Counted from the stretch's first letter, positions 10,021 through 18,579 are shown. The stretch is 64,000 nucleotides of DNA from Hymenobacter sp. 15J16-1T3B (GCF_020711235.1 NZ_JAJFAV010000001.1:434001-498000); one strand, 5' to 3'. Numbers and translations are program-made. Notes: generated by a model from the letters alone, not told the origin.

Positions 10021-10134
10021 GGTGAAGTAGTGAAATGGTGGGATGGTGAGTTGATGTCCGGGAAGCCGCAGCCACGCAGGTTGCGCAGCCCAAAACGGCA
10101 CTCACCAGGTTACCACCTCACCATTTCGCCTTAC
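10021..10134. repeat. Intercistronic word-repeat palindrome (GGTGAAATGGTG type)
   Basis: GGTGAAGTAGTGAAATGGTG on one side is answered by CACCTCACCATTTCGCC on the other; the right arm touches the stop codon of the UDP-sugar dehydrogenase gene. The word differs from the neighbouring palindrome at 7740 but the layout is the same. Confidence 0.7.
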
Positions 10135-11432
10135 AGGCTCCAGTAGTGCAGCGCGTCGCCGCTGATTTTCTCGCGGAACAGGCCCTTGATGTCGACCAGC
10201 ACGGCCTGCTCGGCAGTGATGGACTTGAAGTAGGCCTCGTCCTTTTCGGTGTAGGGCTTGTGGCTCACGGCCACGATAACCGCGTCGTAGTCGTTGCGCA
10301 GCTGCTCCTGCGGGGTCAGGCGGAAGCCGTACTCGTGGTGCAGTTCGTCGCTGTCGGCGTGCGGGTCCACGATGTCGATGTTGACGGAGAAGTTCTTCAG
10401 CTCGTTGATGACGTCGGCCACCTTGGAGTTGCGGATGTCCTCCACGTTTTCCTTGAACGTGGCGCCCATCACCAGCACCTTGCTCTTGGCCACGTCCTTG
10501 CCCTGCTTGATCATCATCTGCACGGTTTTGCGCGCGATGTAAGCGCCCATGCCGTCGTTGGTGGTGCGGCCCGAGAGGATAACCTTCGCGTCGTAGCCCA
10601 GCTCCTTGGCCTTGTAGGTCAGGTAGTAGGGGTCCACGCCGATGCAGTGGCCGCCCACCAGGCCGGGGCTGAACTTCAGGAAGTTCCACTTGGTGCCGGC
10701 GGCTTCCAGCACCTCGTAGGTGTTGATGCGCATGCGGTCGAAAATCATCGACAGCTCGTTCATCAAGGCGATGTTGACGTCGCGCTGGGTGTTTTCGATG
10801 ATCTTGGCGGCCTCGGCCACTTTGATCGACGACGCGCGGTGCACGCCGGCCTTCACCACCAGCTCGTAGGTTTTGGCAATGACGTCGAGCGACTCGGCGT
10901 CGCAGCCGGCCACCACCTTCACGATGCTGCTCAGGGTGTGCTCCTTGTCGCCGGGGTTGATGCGCTCGGGCGAGTAGCCCACCTTGAAGTCGGCGGGGAA
11001 CTTCAGGCCCGACTCGCGCTCCAGAATCGGAATGCAGTCTTCCTCGGTGCAGCCCGGGTACACAGTCGATTCGTAGACCACGTAGTCGCCGGCCTTCAGC
11101 ACCTTGCCCACCGTGGTGGAGGCACCGATGAGCGGCTTCAGGTCGGGCATGGCGTGCTCGTCGATGGGCGTGGGCACGGCCACGATGAAGAAGCGGGCTT
11201 CGCGCAGCACGTCGAGCGAGTCGGTGAACGTGATGTCGCAGCCCTCAAACGCGGCGGCTTCCAGCTCGCCGCTGGGGTCCACGTTGTTGCGCATCATCTC
11301 CACGCGCTGGGCGTTGATGTCGAAGCCGATAACGCTGATTTTGCGGGCAAACTCGAGGGCAATGGGCAGGCCTACGTAGCCGAGGCCGATGACGGCCAGC
11401 TTGGCCTCTTTGTTCAGTAACTGCTCGTACAC
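10131..11432 (-). CDS. Nucleotide-sugar dehydrogenase (UDP-GlcNAc 6-dehydrogenase, WbpA/TviB type)
   Basis: NAD-dependent four-electron oxidation of a UDP-HexNAc to the uronic acid. The Rossmann motif AVIGLGYVGLPIALEF is near the N-terminus, YESTVYPGCTEE and GYSPERINPGDKEHT follow, and the catalytic Cys is in LVGGHCIGVDPYYLTYKA. Length is 433 residues with a GTG start (VYEQLLNKEAKLAV). A start 45 codons further up is possible on paper but would overlap the acetyltransferase gene and adds a low-complexity Ala/Pro/Thr peptide, so the GTG, 16 bases after that gene's stop, is preferred. The WbpP-like epimerase in the same operon suggests UDP-GlcNAc as substrate. Confidence 0.92.
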   Translation of the reverse strand: MYEQLLNKEAKLAVIGLGYVGLPIALEFARKISVIGFDINAQRVEMMRNNVDPSGELEAAAFEGCDITFTDSLDVLREARFFIVAVPTPIDEHAMPDLKPLIGASTTVGKVLKAGDYVVYESTVYPGCTEEDCIPILERESGLKFPADFKVGYSPERINPGDKEHTLSSIVKVVAGCDAESLDVIAKTYELVVKAGVHRASSIKVAEAAKIIENTQRDVNIALMNELSMIFDRMRINTYEVLEAAGTKWNFLKFSPGLVGGHCIGVDPYYLTYKAKELGYDAKVILSGRTTNDGMGAYIARKTVQMMIKQGKDVAKSKVLVMGATFKENVEDIRNSKVADVINELKNFSVNIDIVDPHADSDELHHEYGFRLTPQEQLRNDYDAVIVAVSHKPYTEKDEAYFKSITAEQAVLVDIKGLFREKISGDALHYWSL

Positions 11433-11448
11433 AGGTCGTTGCGTTTGG

Positions 11449-12054
11449 TTACGCGTTGGAGTCAGGAGTAATACAGGTAAGGGTGCCGGTGCGGCCAAGG
11501 CTGTACACCTCGCCGCTTTCGGGGCAGCTGGCGTAGCCGTGGGCGTCGAATTGCAGGGTGTGGCCAAGGCGGCTCATCCAGCCGCGCCGCTTGGCCGGGT
11601 TGCCGTAGACGAGGGCGTAAGCCGGCACGTCCTTGGTGACCACCGCGCCGGCGCCCACGAAGGCGTACTCGCCCAGGTTCACGCCGCACACGATGGTGGC
11701 GTTGGCCCCGATGCTCACGCCCCGGCCCAGCTTGGTGGGCTGGTACTCGTGGCGGCGCACCACGGCGGCGCGGGGGTTGATGACGTTGGTAAATACGGCC
11801 GAAGGACCGATGAACACGTCATCGGCGCACTCGACGCCGGTATACAGGCTCACGTTGTTCTGCACTTTCACGTTGCGGCCCAAGCGTACGTCATCGGCCA
11901 CGAATACGTTCTGGCCGAGCGTGCATTCCTCCCCGATTTCGGCGCCGGCGCTGACGTGGCAAAAGTGCCAAATGCGCGTGCCGGCCCCAATGCGGCAGCC
12001 TTCATCGAGGACGGCCGTGGGATGCGCAAAGTACTCGGGGGCGTTTTTGGGCAT
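11449..12054 (-). CDS. Left-handed beta-helix N-acetyltransferase (WbpD/WlbB type)
   Basis: Hexapeptide-repeat acyltransferase of 201 residues. Repeats run through most of the protein (GCRIGAGTRIWHF, GAEIGEECTLGQNVFVA, VSIGANATIVCGVNLG, YAFVGAGAVVTKDVP). The order of segments, including NNVSLYTGVECADDVFIGPS and FTNVINPRA, matches enzymes that acetylate the 3-amino group of UDP-2-acetamido-3-amino uronic acids. WbpB- and WbpE-like partners needed to make that substrate are not in the window, so another acceptor is possible. The C-terminal 30 residues (SCPESGEVY) form a short tail like the CECG tail of relatives. First gene of the polysaccharide operon, 35 bases downstream of a TACCTTTG box. 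Confidence 0.9.
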   Translation of the reverse strand: MPKNAPEYFAHPTAVLDEGCRIGAGTRIWHFCHVSAGAEIGEECTLGQNVFVADDVRLGRNVKVQNNVSLYTGVECADDVFIGPSAVFTNVINPRAAVVRRHEYQPTKLGRGVSIGANATIVCGVNLGEYAFVGAGAVVTKDVPAYALVYGNPAKRRGWMSRLGHTLQFDAHGYASCPESGEVYSLGRTGTLTCITPDSNA

Positions 12055-12088
12055 AAGAACGGGGAAACGGGCGGGGAATTTCGGCGGG

Positions 12089-12096
12089 CAAAGGTA
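12089..12096 (-). promoter_or_regulatory. -7 promoter element of the sugar-nucleotide operon
   Basis: TACCTTTG, a perfect match to the Bacteroidota TAnnTTTG box, lies 35 bases before the acetyltransferase start codon. No clear TTG is seen at the expected -33 distance. Confidence 0.65.
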
Positions 12097-12107
12097 GGCC
12101 TTTTCAC

Positions 12108-13001
12108 TTAGACGTCATCGGCTTGCACCGGACCGCCCGCCCCCGGCCAAGTAGCCCGCACCATACGCGGCCGCCCGCTCAGGTCGGGCAGCCAGCGGCC
12201 TTCTTGGTAGCCGCGCTCGGTGAGCAGCCGCAGCGTCTCCTCGGGCAGTGCCTCGTTGATTTCGAAGTAGATGCTGCCGCCGGCCGCGAGCAGCGTAGTG
12301 CCTAGCGCGGCCAGGCGGCGGTAGAAGAGCAGCGGGTCGGCGTCGGGCACGAACAGGGCCGAATGCGGCTCGAAGGCCAGCACGTTGGGGCGCATCTGGG
12401 CCTGCTCCGAGTCGCGCACGTAAGGCGGATTGCTCACCAGCACGTCGAGGCTGGCGGAGGCAATGCCGGGCGGCTCCTGGTCCAGAATGTCGGCCTGCAG
12501 CCACTGCACCTGCGGGGCGTAGCGCTGCCCGTTTTGCCGGGCCACGGCCAGCGCCTCCGCCGAGAAGTCGAGCCCCCACACTTGGCTGGCGGGCAGCGCC
12601 CGGGCCAGGGCCAGCGGAATGCAGCCCGAGCCGGTGCCCACGTCGAGGATGCGCCGGCCGCCACGGCCGCGCTGCTCCCGGGTGATGAGCTGCACCAGCT
12701 CTTCGGTTTCGGGGCGCGGAATGAGCGTGGCGGGCGTGACGAGCAGGTCCAGGTCCAGAAACGGCGCCGAGCCCAGCACGTACTGCAGCGGCTCGTGGCC
12801 GAGCAGGTGCGGCAGCCAGGCGGCCGCCTGCTGCTGCGCGGCGGCGGGCACCGGCTCGGCGGCGCGCAGGCGGCGCTGCAGCGGATCGAGCCCGAGCAGG
12901 TGCTCCACCAACCGCACGGCCACGCTGGCGGCTTCGGGGGCGGGGTACACGGCTTGCAGGTCCTGGGTAAGCTGGTCGGTAAGCTGGCGGATGGTGCTCA
13001 T
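12108..13001 (-). CDS. prmC: Release factor glutamine N5-methyltransferase
   Basis: Methylates the Gln of the GGQ motif in RF1/RF2. The 297-residue protein has an N-terminal helical domain and a C-terminal SAM-dependent methyltransferase: RPETEELVQL, the SAM motif ILDVGTGSGCIPLALA, and the catalytic NPPYVRDSE with FEPHSALF after it. The start MSTIRQLTDQ lies 8 bases after a TACCTTTG box on the same strand, so the mRNA may be almost leaderless; a longer frame upstream would read antisense through ribD. Divergent from ribD, an arrangement common in Bacteroidota. Confidence 0.95.
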   Translation of the reverse strand: MSTIRQLTDQLTQDLQAVYPAPEAASVAVRLVEHLLGLDPLQRRLRAAEPVPAAAQQQAAAWLPHLLGHEPLQYVLGSAPFLDLDLLVTPATLIPRPETEELVQLITREQRGRGGRRILDVGTGSGCIPLALARALPASQVWGLDFSAEALAVARQNGQRYAPQVQWLQADILDQEPPGIASASLDVLVSNPPYVRDSEQAQMRPNVLAFEPHSALFVPDADPLLFYRRLAALGTTLLAAGGSIYFEINEALPEETLRLLTERGYQEGRWLPDLSGRPRMVRATWPGAGGPVQADDV

Positions 13002-13009
13002 GCTGGAAG

Positions 13010-13017
13010 CAAAGGTA
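13010..13017 (-). promoter_or_regulatory. -7 promoter element of prmC
   Basis: Perfect TACCTTTG, with its last base 8 bases from the prmC ATG. This leaves almost no room for a 5' leader. Confidence 0.75.
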
Positions 13018-13039
13018 CGCGGGCATGTACGGCCCTCTC

Positions 13040-13047
13040 TATATTTG
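13040..13047 (+). promoter_or_regulatory. -7 promoter element of ribD
   Basis: Perfect TATATTTG ending three bases before the first possible ribD ATG. Transcription would begin at or just after that ATG. Confidence 0.75.
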
Positions 13048-13050
13048 GCC

Positions 13051-14115
13051 ATGCCCGACCTCGCCCCGACCGACGACTTCACCGCCCACGACCACCTGCT
13101 GATGCGCCGCGCCCTCGATTTGGCTCTGCTCGGCGCCCACACCGCCCGGCCCAACCCCATGGTGGGCTGCGTGGTGGCCGACGCCGCGGGCTGCGTGGTG
13201 GCCGAGGGCTGGCACGAGCGGTTCGGCGGCCCCCACGCCGAAGTCAACGCCCTCAACCACGTGCCGCCGGGCATCGACCTGGCGCAGTGCCGGGTGTACG
13301 TGACGCTGGAGCCCTGCTCGCACTTCGGCAAAACCCCGCCCTGCGCCGACCTGCTCATTGCCCGCGGCGTGCGCGACGTGGTGGTGTGCAACGACGACCC
13401 CAACCCGCTGGTGGCCGGCCGCGGCTACGCCAAGCTGCGCGAAGCCGGCATCCGGGTGCGCACCGGCCTGCTGGCGGCGGAAGGCCGGCGCCTGAACCGC
13501 CGTTTTTTCACCGTGCAGGAGCGCAACCGGCCCTACCTCATCCTGAAGTGGGCCGAGTCGCACGACGGCTTCGTGGCCGGGGCGGGCGGGCAGCCGGTGG
13601 CCATCAGCGGGCCGGCGGCCAAGATGCTGGTGCACCGCTGGCGCACCGAGGAACAAGCCATCATGGTGGGCACGCGCACGGCCCTCAACGACAACCCCCA
13701 GCTGAACGTGCGCGAGTGGCCCGGCCCAAACCCGCTGCGCCTGGTCATCGACCGCGCCCTGGCCTTGCCCGTCACCCACCACCTGCTCGACGGCTCGCAG
13801 CCCACGGTGGTTTACACCAACAAGGAACAGCCCGACCGCGACAACCTGAGCTTCGTGACGGTGCCCTCGCAGCAAGACCTGCTGCCCGCCATCCTCGACG
13901 ACCTTAATGCCCGCCGGGTGCTGTCGGTGCTGGTGGAAGGCGGCCCGGCCCTGCACACCATGCTGCTGGAGGCGGGGCTGTGGGACGAAATCCGGGTGCT
14001 GCGCAGCCGCACGGTGCGCATCGGTGCGGGCGGCGTGGTGGCCCCGCCGCTCAGCCTTACCGGGCTGCGCGAGCATCACGTCATCGGCGACGACGAGCTG
14101 TTCGTGTTCGGCTGA
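13051..14115 (+). CDS. ribD: Bifunctional riboflavin deaminase-reductase
   Basis: Carries out the second and third steps of riboflavin synthesis. The N-terminal deaminase has the zinc site HAEVNAL and PCSHFGKTPPC; the C-terminal NADPH-dependent reductase spans roughly residues 150-354 with LKWAESHDGF, VGTRTALNDNPQLNVR and VEGGPALHTMLL. Length 354 is standard. Two starts are possible: the ATG used here (MPDLAPTDDF) lies three bases after the -7 box and would need a leaderless mRNA, while a second ATG 51 bases later (MRRALDLALLG) has a normal leader and begins where most homologues do. Divergent from prmC. Confidence 0.93.
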   Translation: MPDLAPTDDFTAHDHLLMRRALDLALLGAHTARPNPMVGCVVADAAGCVVAEGWHERFGGPHAEVNALNHVPPGIDLAQCRVYVTLEPCSHFGKTPPCADLLIARGVRDVVVCNDDPNPLVAGRGYAKLREAGIRVRTGLLAAEGRRLNRRFFTVQERNRPYLILKWAESHDGFVAGAGGQPVAISGPAAKMLVHRWRTEEQAIMVGTRTALNDNPQLNVREWPGPNPLRLVIDRALALPVTHHLLDGSQPTVVYTNKEQPDRDNLSFVTVPSQQDLLPAILDDLNARRVLSVLVEGGPALHTMLLEAGLWDEIRVLRSRTVRIGAGGVVAPPLSLTGLREHHVIGDDELFVFG

Positions 14116-14249
14116 GGCAAGTGGTGAAATTTTGAAGTTGTGAAGAGTAGGTCTAGACCGGTTTCTACTGCCGGTTCGCACCTTCTCGCGCTACTTTTGT
14201 TTATAGCCCGATTCACCACTTCGCCTTTCACCATTTCACCTTTGCCACC

Positions 14250-14732
14250 ATGGCCGAAGACCTGCTCATTGACCGCTCGCTTTCCAAAGCCCAGCAATAC
14301 CAAGCCCTGCTCCCGCAAATCGAAGCGCTGACCACCGGCGAGCCGGACCAGGTGGCCAACCTGGCCAACGCCATGGCCGCGCTCAAGGAAACGTTCGGCT
14401 TTTTCTGGGTGGGCGTGTACGCCGTGAAGGGCGACGAGCTGGTACTGGGGCCGTTTCAGGGGCCGGTGGCCTGCACGCGCATCCGCCGTGGCAAGGGCGT
14501 GTGCGGTGCGGCTTGGGCGGAGGCCCGCACCCTGCTGGTGCCCGACGTGGAGCAGTTTCCCGGGCACATCGCCTGCAGCTCGCTCTCAAAGTCGGAAATC
14601 GTGGTGCCGGTGCTTAAGGACGGCGCCGTGGTGGCCGTGCTCGACGTGGATAGCGACCAGCTCGACGACTTCGACGACACCGACCAGCAGTACCTGGAGG
14701 AGCTGGGCCGGCGCATGGCTGCATGGTTCTAA
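14250..14732 (+). CDS. msrC: Free methionine-(R)-sulfoxide reductase, GAF-domain type
   Basis: Single GAF-domain enzyme of 160 residues that reduces free L-methionine-(R)-S-oxide. The three family cysteines are present in CTRIRRGKGVCGAAW and HIACSSLSKSEIVVP, with the conserved AVLDVDSDQLDDFDDTD at the end. Trp residues in FGFFWVGVY line the pocket in known members. The ATG lies seven bases after CACCTTTG, a one-mismatch -7 box, so this may be another near-leaderless transcript. The gap before it contains GGTGAAAT / ATTTCACC words like those in the operon palindromes. A role in oxidative-stress repair follows from the family. Confidence 0.93.
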   Translation: MAEDLLIDRSLSKAQQYQALLPQIEALTTGEPDQVANLANAMAALKETFGFFWVGVYAVKGDELVLGPFQGPVACTRIRRGKGVCGAAWAEARTLLVPDVEQFPGHIACSSLSKSEIVVPVLKDGAVVAVLDVDSDQLDDFDDTDQQYLEELGRRMAAWF

Positions 14733-14865
14733 GCGACGACGCGCCGCCCTCAACCAGCGCCGGGCTGGCCGCGGCGCCGGCCTTCGTTTCACATTTGGCG
14801 GATTTTGTGGACGTTTACGGCGGCTGCCAGCCCTGCTGGCCCTTCGTCACCTGCCCCCTACCGCT

Positions 14866-15558
14866 ATGAACCGTCCCTTTTACCGCCTCGGCGACTGGCG
14901 CCGCAACCTGCTCCTGCTCACCGCCGCGGCCAGCTTGGGCCTGGCCGGTCTGCCCGCCTGCAACACCGACCGCCGCAACGAAGACGCCGGCGACTGGAGC
15001 GGCGAAACCAGCGGGGACTCGTACAGCCAGGGCGTCATCACCGAAATGACGGAGGTGCAGCCCGGGCAGTGGAAAATCACGGCCGAGCGCCCCGCCGGCA
15101 AGGAGCAGGTGGCCGCCATCCTGCGCCACTACGACGGCAAAGTGGATACCCTGCAGGGCCGGGCCCTGCAGCAACAAATGCAGGACTACAGCCGCCGCTA
15201 CCCCGAAAACCGCATGGGCCACTCCGGCCTGATGGACGTGCTGATGTGGAGCAGCATCGGCTACATGGCCGGGCGCTGGCTCACGCCCAACCCTGGCTAC
15301 TACGCCAACCCCGGCATCTTCCAGCGCAACAACGGCTGGCGCCAAAGCATTTACCGCGAGCGGGAAAACGAAGGCCGGGGCTTTTACGGCCGGGGTTTCG
15401 CGGGTAGCCGCACCGCCGCCAACGCCGGCATCCGCACCAGCCCCACCGTCACCCGCAGTTCCTCGCGCAGCACCTTCCGCAGCTCCGCCCCGCGCGGCAG
15501 CCGCAGCAGCGGCTTCGGCGGCCGCAGCAGCGGCGGCTTCCGCGGGTTTGGCGGGTAA
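14866..15558 (+). CDS. Lipoprotein with Ser/Gly/Arg-rich tail
   Basis: Predicted 230-residue lipoprotein, not recognised. The N-terminus MNRPFYRLGDWRRN leads into a hydrophobic stretch ending LAGLPACN, a plausible lipobox. The middle contains a possible short helix (DVLMWSSIGYMAGRWL). From about residue 180 the protein is low complexity, with SSSRSTFRSS and FGGRSSGGFRGFGG, a tail often seen on small Bacteroidota surface proteins of unknown role. The frame is open further upstream through msrC, but the chosen ATG is the first that gives a signal peptide. No partner is evident; a palindromic repeat follows directly. Confidence 0.7.
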   Translation: MNRPFYRLGDWRRNLLLLTAAASLGLAGLPACNTDRRNEDAGDWSGETSGDSYSQGVITEMTEVQPGQWKITAERPAGKEQVAAILRHYDGKVDTLQGRALQQQMQDYSRRYPENRMGHSGLMDVLMWSSIGYMAGRWLTPNPGYYANPGIFQRNNGWRQSIYRERENEGRGFYGRGFAGSRTAANAGIRTSPTVTRSSSRSTFRSSAPRGSRSSGFGGRSSGGFRGFGG

Positions 15559-15567
15559 TGGCAGCCC

Positions 15568-15800
15568 GTCATCCTGAGCGCAACGAACCGAGGGTCGGCG
15601 TAGCCAAGGCACCTTCTTGCACCTTGCTGACCTAAGAAGTGCAGCCACCAACGACCTGACTGAAGGCAGAACCGCGGCAGCGGCGCTATTGCAACGTAGC
15701 AGTACGCAAAAAGCATCTGTTCCTTGTCGAAACCGGCGGTGCAAGGTTCGAGCAAGGGCCTTGCCTACGCCGCCCCTCGGTTCGTTGCGCTCAAGATGAC
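15568..15800. repeat. REP-like intergenic palindrome 2 (long)
   Basis: Arms of about 58 bases with few mismatches: GTCATCCTGAGCGCAACGAA on the left and its near-complement ending AAGATGAC on the right, separated by about 115 bases. It accounts for most of the 308-base gap between genes; nothing else is seen there except an AT-rich stretch just before the next start. Confidence 0.9.
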
Positions 15801-15866
15801 CGTGCTTTCCTGCCCGCTTCGCGCCTTCATTTTTAATTTTTCATTCTCAATTTTTTAATTGACCGA

Positions 15867-17042
15867 ATGATCCGCCTGCTGCCCCTGTCCGGGGACATCG
15901 AACCCGCCATCCGCCGCCTGGGCTGGGACTGGGCCGTGGAAGACGCCTGCGCCGCTTACCTCGCCCCCGAAGCCGTGGAGCTGACCGAACCCGAGGCCGA
16001 AACCCTGCTCGAAGCCGCCGACACGCTCTACGAAATGCTGGTGCAGGCCGTGCCCGACGAGCTGCCCGACGCGTTTCTGCAGCAGCTCGGCATTCCGGCT
16101 AACCTCTGGCAGGCCGTGCGCCACAGCTGGCACGACGAGCGTCATTGGCACCTCTACGGCCGCTTCGACCTGGCCCACACCGACGAGGGCCCCAAGCTGG
16201 TGGAATTCAACGCCGACACCGCTACCAGCATCCCCGAAACCGCCGTGGTGCAGTGGGCCAGCCTGATGGCCGCCGGCCGCCCCGAGGACCAGCAGCAGGC
16301 CAACGGCCTCTTCGAAGGGCTGGAGCTGCAGCTGCGCGAGTGGCGGCAGCTAAACCAGGACCTAGCCCCGCACCTGCTGCTGGTGCACCTGCCCGACAGC
16401 GCCGAGGACGAGGCCAACTGCACCGTGCTGGCCGAAGCCGCCCGCGGCGCCAGCTTCAGCACGGCCCACGTCTGCTCCGTCGACGCCATGCAGGTGTCGG
16501 TGCTGGGCGAGGACCGCGGCGCCTGGGCCGAGGTGCGCCCCGGCCAGTGGCAGCGCTTCGACTTCGTGTTCAAGCTGGTGCCCTGGGAGCTGCTGGCTGA
16601 GGAAGAGCCCGAGCTGACCGAGGACCTGACCCAGTTGCTGCTCAGCCGCGACGTGATGATTGCCAACCCGCCCTACGCGCTGCTGTTTCAGAGCAAAGCC
16701 ATGCTGGCCCGCCTCTGGGAGGTATTTCCGCACCACCCGCTGCTGGTGGAGGCCCGCATGGACGACCTCGTGGGCCATTACGTGCGCAAGCCGCTGTTCG
16801 GCCGCGAAGGCCAGAACCTCACCGAAATCGAGTACGGGCTGGAAAAGCACGCCGAGAGCGGCGACTTTGCCGAGCAGCCGCAGGTTCGCCAGCAGTGGAT
16901 AGATTTCCCCACCGACGCGCAGGGCCGCCGCTACCAAGCCGGCGTGTTCTGGGCCGGCGAAGCCTGCGCCCTGAGCTTCCGCCGCGCCGAGGGCATTATC
17001 ACCAACCTCTCAGAGTTCGTGCCGCACATTATCACGGGTTGA
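15867..17042 (+). CDS. Glutathionylspermidine synthase-family ATP-grasp ligase
   Basis: Protein of 391 residues resembling the C-terminal synthetase domain of glutathionylspermidine synthase. Visible family features are HLYGRFDLAHT, KLVEFNADTATSIPETAVVQW, KLVPWELL, NPPYALLFQSKAMLARLWEVFP, HYVRKPLFGREGQN and a terminal SEFVPHIITG. These suggest ATP-dependent formation of an amide bond, but the true substrate of stand-alone bacterial members is unknown; they are often found beside small DUF350 membrane proteins, and no such gene is present here. Upstream is a palindromic repeat and an AT-rich segment that probably holds the promoter. Confidence 0.9.
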   Translation: MIRLLPLSGDIEPAIRRLGWDWAVEDACAAYLAPEAVELTEPEAETLLEAADTLYEMLVQAVPDELPDAFLQQLGIPANLWQAVRHSWHDERHWHLYGRFDLAHTDEGPKLVEFNADTATSIPETAVVQWASLMAAGRPEDQQQANGLFEGLELQLREWRQLNQDLAPHLLLVHLPDSAEDEANCTVLAEAARGASFSTAHVCSVDAMQVSVLGEDRGAWAEVRPGQWQRFDFVFKLVPWELLAEEEPELTEDLTQLLLSRDVMIANPPYALLFQSKAMLARLWEVFPHHPLLVEARMDDLVGHYVRKPLFGREGQNLTEIEYGLEKHAESGDFAEQPQVRQQWIDFPTDAQGRRYQAGVFWAGEACALSFRRAEGIITNLSEFVPHIITG

Positions 17043-17058
17043 GCGCGGCCCCGGCAAC

Positions 17059-17718
17059 CTAGCTGTGCCTCTGCCAAAACCGCCACCAGCGCGGACGCAT
17101 CGGCCACCGGTCAGCGCTGGGCAGGTGGGGCTCCGGAGCCGGAGCAGCCCCTGGCCGCGCATCGACGTAATTGATATACCACTGGGCATCCGGGGCGGCC
17201 TCAAACCGGATTTGCCCGGTTTCAAGCCAACCGATAACCTCTTCGGCTTGGTGTTGCGCGGCCGGGTAGAAATGCCCGAGGTACGCCCACTTCTGCGCAT
17301 TCGTCAGGCTAGCCCACGGCGCGGTGCCATCGTGCCAGTAGCAGCTTATTTCCAGGCCCGCCGACAACGCTACGTGGTCGAGGAAGAAGCAGCCACGGCA
17401 GTACCAGTCGTAGGTCGCTTCTAAGGCGTTGACTACCGCATCCGCGTCTGCGCGGGCTTGGATAGCGCGTAGATACCCCAACAGTTCTTCGCGCTGCACT
17501 TCGCCCCAGCTGACGTGGCGGCCCAGCAGCGCCTCCAGCATGTGCAGTGCGTCACGCTGCCCGTAGTTGAAGCTGATCAGCTCCAGATAGTCGTCGGGCG
17601 GCAGGGCGGTTTCCAGTTCGGACGTGGCGTATACCCACGGCTCGAACTCGGCAATGGGAAGCCGGCCGGCCAGCACGGCGGTGAATTTCGCGCGAATGAA
17701 ATCGGGGAGCATAACCAT
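17059..17718 (-). CDS. Hypothetical protein
   Basis: Predicted cytosolic protein of 219 residues that I do not recognise. It is rich in Trp, Tyr and acidic residues (FEPWVYATSELETALPPDD, LEATYDWYCRGCFFLDH, AQKWAYLGHFYPAAQHQAEE) and lacks a signal peptide or membrane segment. The start MVMLPDFIRAK sits directly against the T tract of the psd terminator; an in-frame TTG further up would place the terminator hairpin inside the coding sequence and is unlikely. How it is transcribed is therefore unclear: terminator read-through or a promoter hidden in the hairpin. Convergent with the preceding synthetase gene, 16 bases apart. Confidence 0.7.
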   Translation of the reverse strand: MVMLPDFIRAKFTAVLAGRLPIAEFEPWVYATSELETALPPDDYLELISFNYGQRDALHMLEALLGRHVSWGEVQREELLGYLRAIQARADADAVVNALEATYDWYCRGCFFLDHVALSAGLEISCYWHDGTAPWASLTNAQKWAYLGHFYPAAQHQAEEVIGWLETGQIRFEAAPDAQWYINYVDARPGAAPAPEPHLPSADRWPMRPRWWRFWQRHS

Positions 17719-17719
17719 A

Positions 17720-17752
17720 CAAAAAGCCCGGCAACTTGAGAGCTGCCGGGCT
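17720..17752 (-). terminator. Rho-independent terminator of psd
   Basis: Stem AGCCCGGCA / TGCCGGGCT followed by TTTTTGT on the minus strand, 25 bases after the psd stop. The T tract ends one base before the start codon of the next gene on the same strand. Confidence 0.85.
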
Positions 17753-17776
17753 GATAATATTTTGCGCCACAACGGC

Positions 17777-18457
17777 TTAGAACAGCGTAGCCGGCGGCGT
17801 TTTCAGCTGGGCAATGACGGTCTGGCCGCCTTTTACTTTCTCGCCGATCTGCACTTTCACGTCCGTATCCACGGGCACGAATACATCGACGCGGGAGCCG
17901 AACTTGATGAAGCCGAACTCCTCGCCCTGACTTACTTCGTCGCCCTCGTTGACGTACCACACGATGCGCCGGGCCATGGCACCGGCAATCTGCCGGAAGA
18001 GCACCTGCGGGCCGGCTTCGGTTTCCACCACCACCGTGGTGCGCTCATTTTTGGTGCTGCTCTTGGGGTGCCAGGCCACCAGGTACTTGCCGGGGTGGTA
18101 CTTGAAGTACTTCACCGTGCCCGACACCGGGTTGCGGGTGATGTGCACGTTGATGGGCGACATGAAGATGCTGATCTGCTTGCGCACGCCGTCGAAAAAC
18201 TCCGGCTCGTGCACGTCTTCGATGACCACCACCTTGCCGTCGGCCGGCGCAATGACGATGTCCTCGTGGGTGAGCAGGTTGCGGTAAGGGCTGCGGAAAA
18301 ATTGCAGCAGCAGCAGGAAAGCCACCACCGACACGCCCGAGAATACGCGGTTGAAGCCGACGCCCTGCTCGTTGAATTGGTAGAGGAGCAGGTTGACGGC
18401 CAGCAGCGCCAGCAGGGTGAAGAACAGGATGCGGCGACCTTCTTTGTGGATCTTCAT
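17777..18457 (-). CDS. psd: Phosphatidylserine decarboxylase (short, archaeal-type PSD)
   Basis: Makes phosphatidylethanolamine from phosphatidylserine. The 226-residue length is that of the short PSD class. Two membrane segments are at the N-terminus (FFTLLALLAVNLLLYQF and FSGVSVVAFLLLLQFF). The catalytic body has FMSPINVHITRNPV and the self-cleavage site GFIKFGSRVDVFVP, where cutting before the Ser yields the pyruvoyl group. In Bacteroidota this gene often lies beside cdsA; here gdh is between them. A TATATTTG box about 115 bases upstream is a possible promoter, and the gene ends in a strong terminator. Confidence 0.95.
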   Translation of the reverse strand: MKIHKEGRRILFFTLLALLAVNLLLYQFNEQGVGFNRVFSGVSVVAFLLLLQFFRSPYRNLLTHEDIVIAPADGKVVVIEDVHEPEFFDGVRKQISIFMSPINVHITRNPVSGTVKYFKYHPGKYLVAWHPKSSTKNERTTVVVETEAGPQVLFRQIAGAMARRIVWYVNEGDEVSQGEEFGFIKFGSRVDVFVPVDTDVKVQIGEKVKGGQTVIAQLKTPPATLF

Positions 18458-18571
18458 AAAGCGCAGGTTAACGCTGATGTACTTGGTTTCACCGGTTTAG
18501 GATTCAGCCGGCGGGTTAAGCAGCAGCGAGCAGCGGGGCGTTAGGGGTGAGCGGGAAGCGGAGTGCGGGTA

Positions 18572-18579
18572 CAAATATA
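18572..18579 (-). promoter_or_regulatory. Possible -7 promoter element of psd, inside a terminator
   Basis: TATATTTG on the minus strand, made from the 3' edge and T tract of the gdh terminator hairpin. No TTG is seen at -33. The leader to psd would be about 110 bases. Confidence 0.4.

Noticed and set aside
10146-11420. 424-residue plus-strand frame opposite the nucleotide-sugar dehydrogenase
   Set aside because: Shadow frame; no domain, and the minus strand has the Rossmann and catalytic Cys motifs.
17059-17772. Upstream TTG start for the hypothetical gene, giving MWRKILSARQLSSC
   Set aside because: It would put the psd terminator hairpin inside the coding sequence; the residues encoded there are simply the hairpin.
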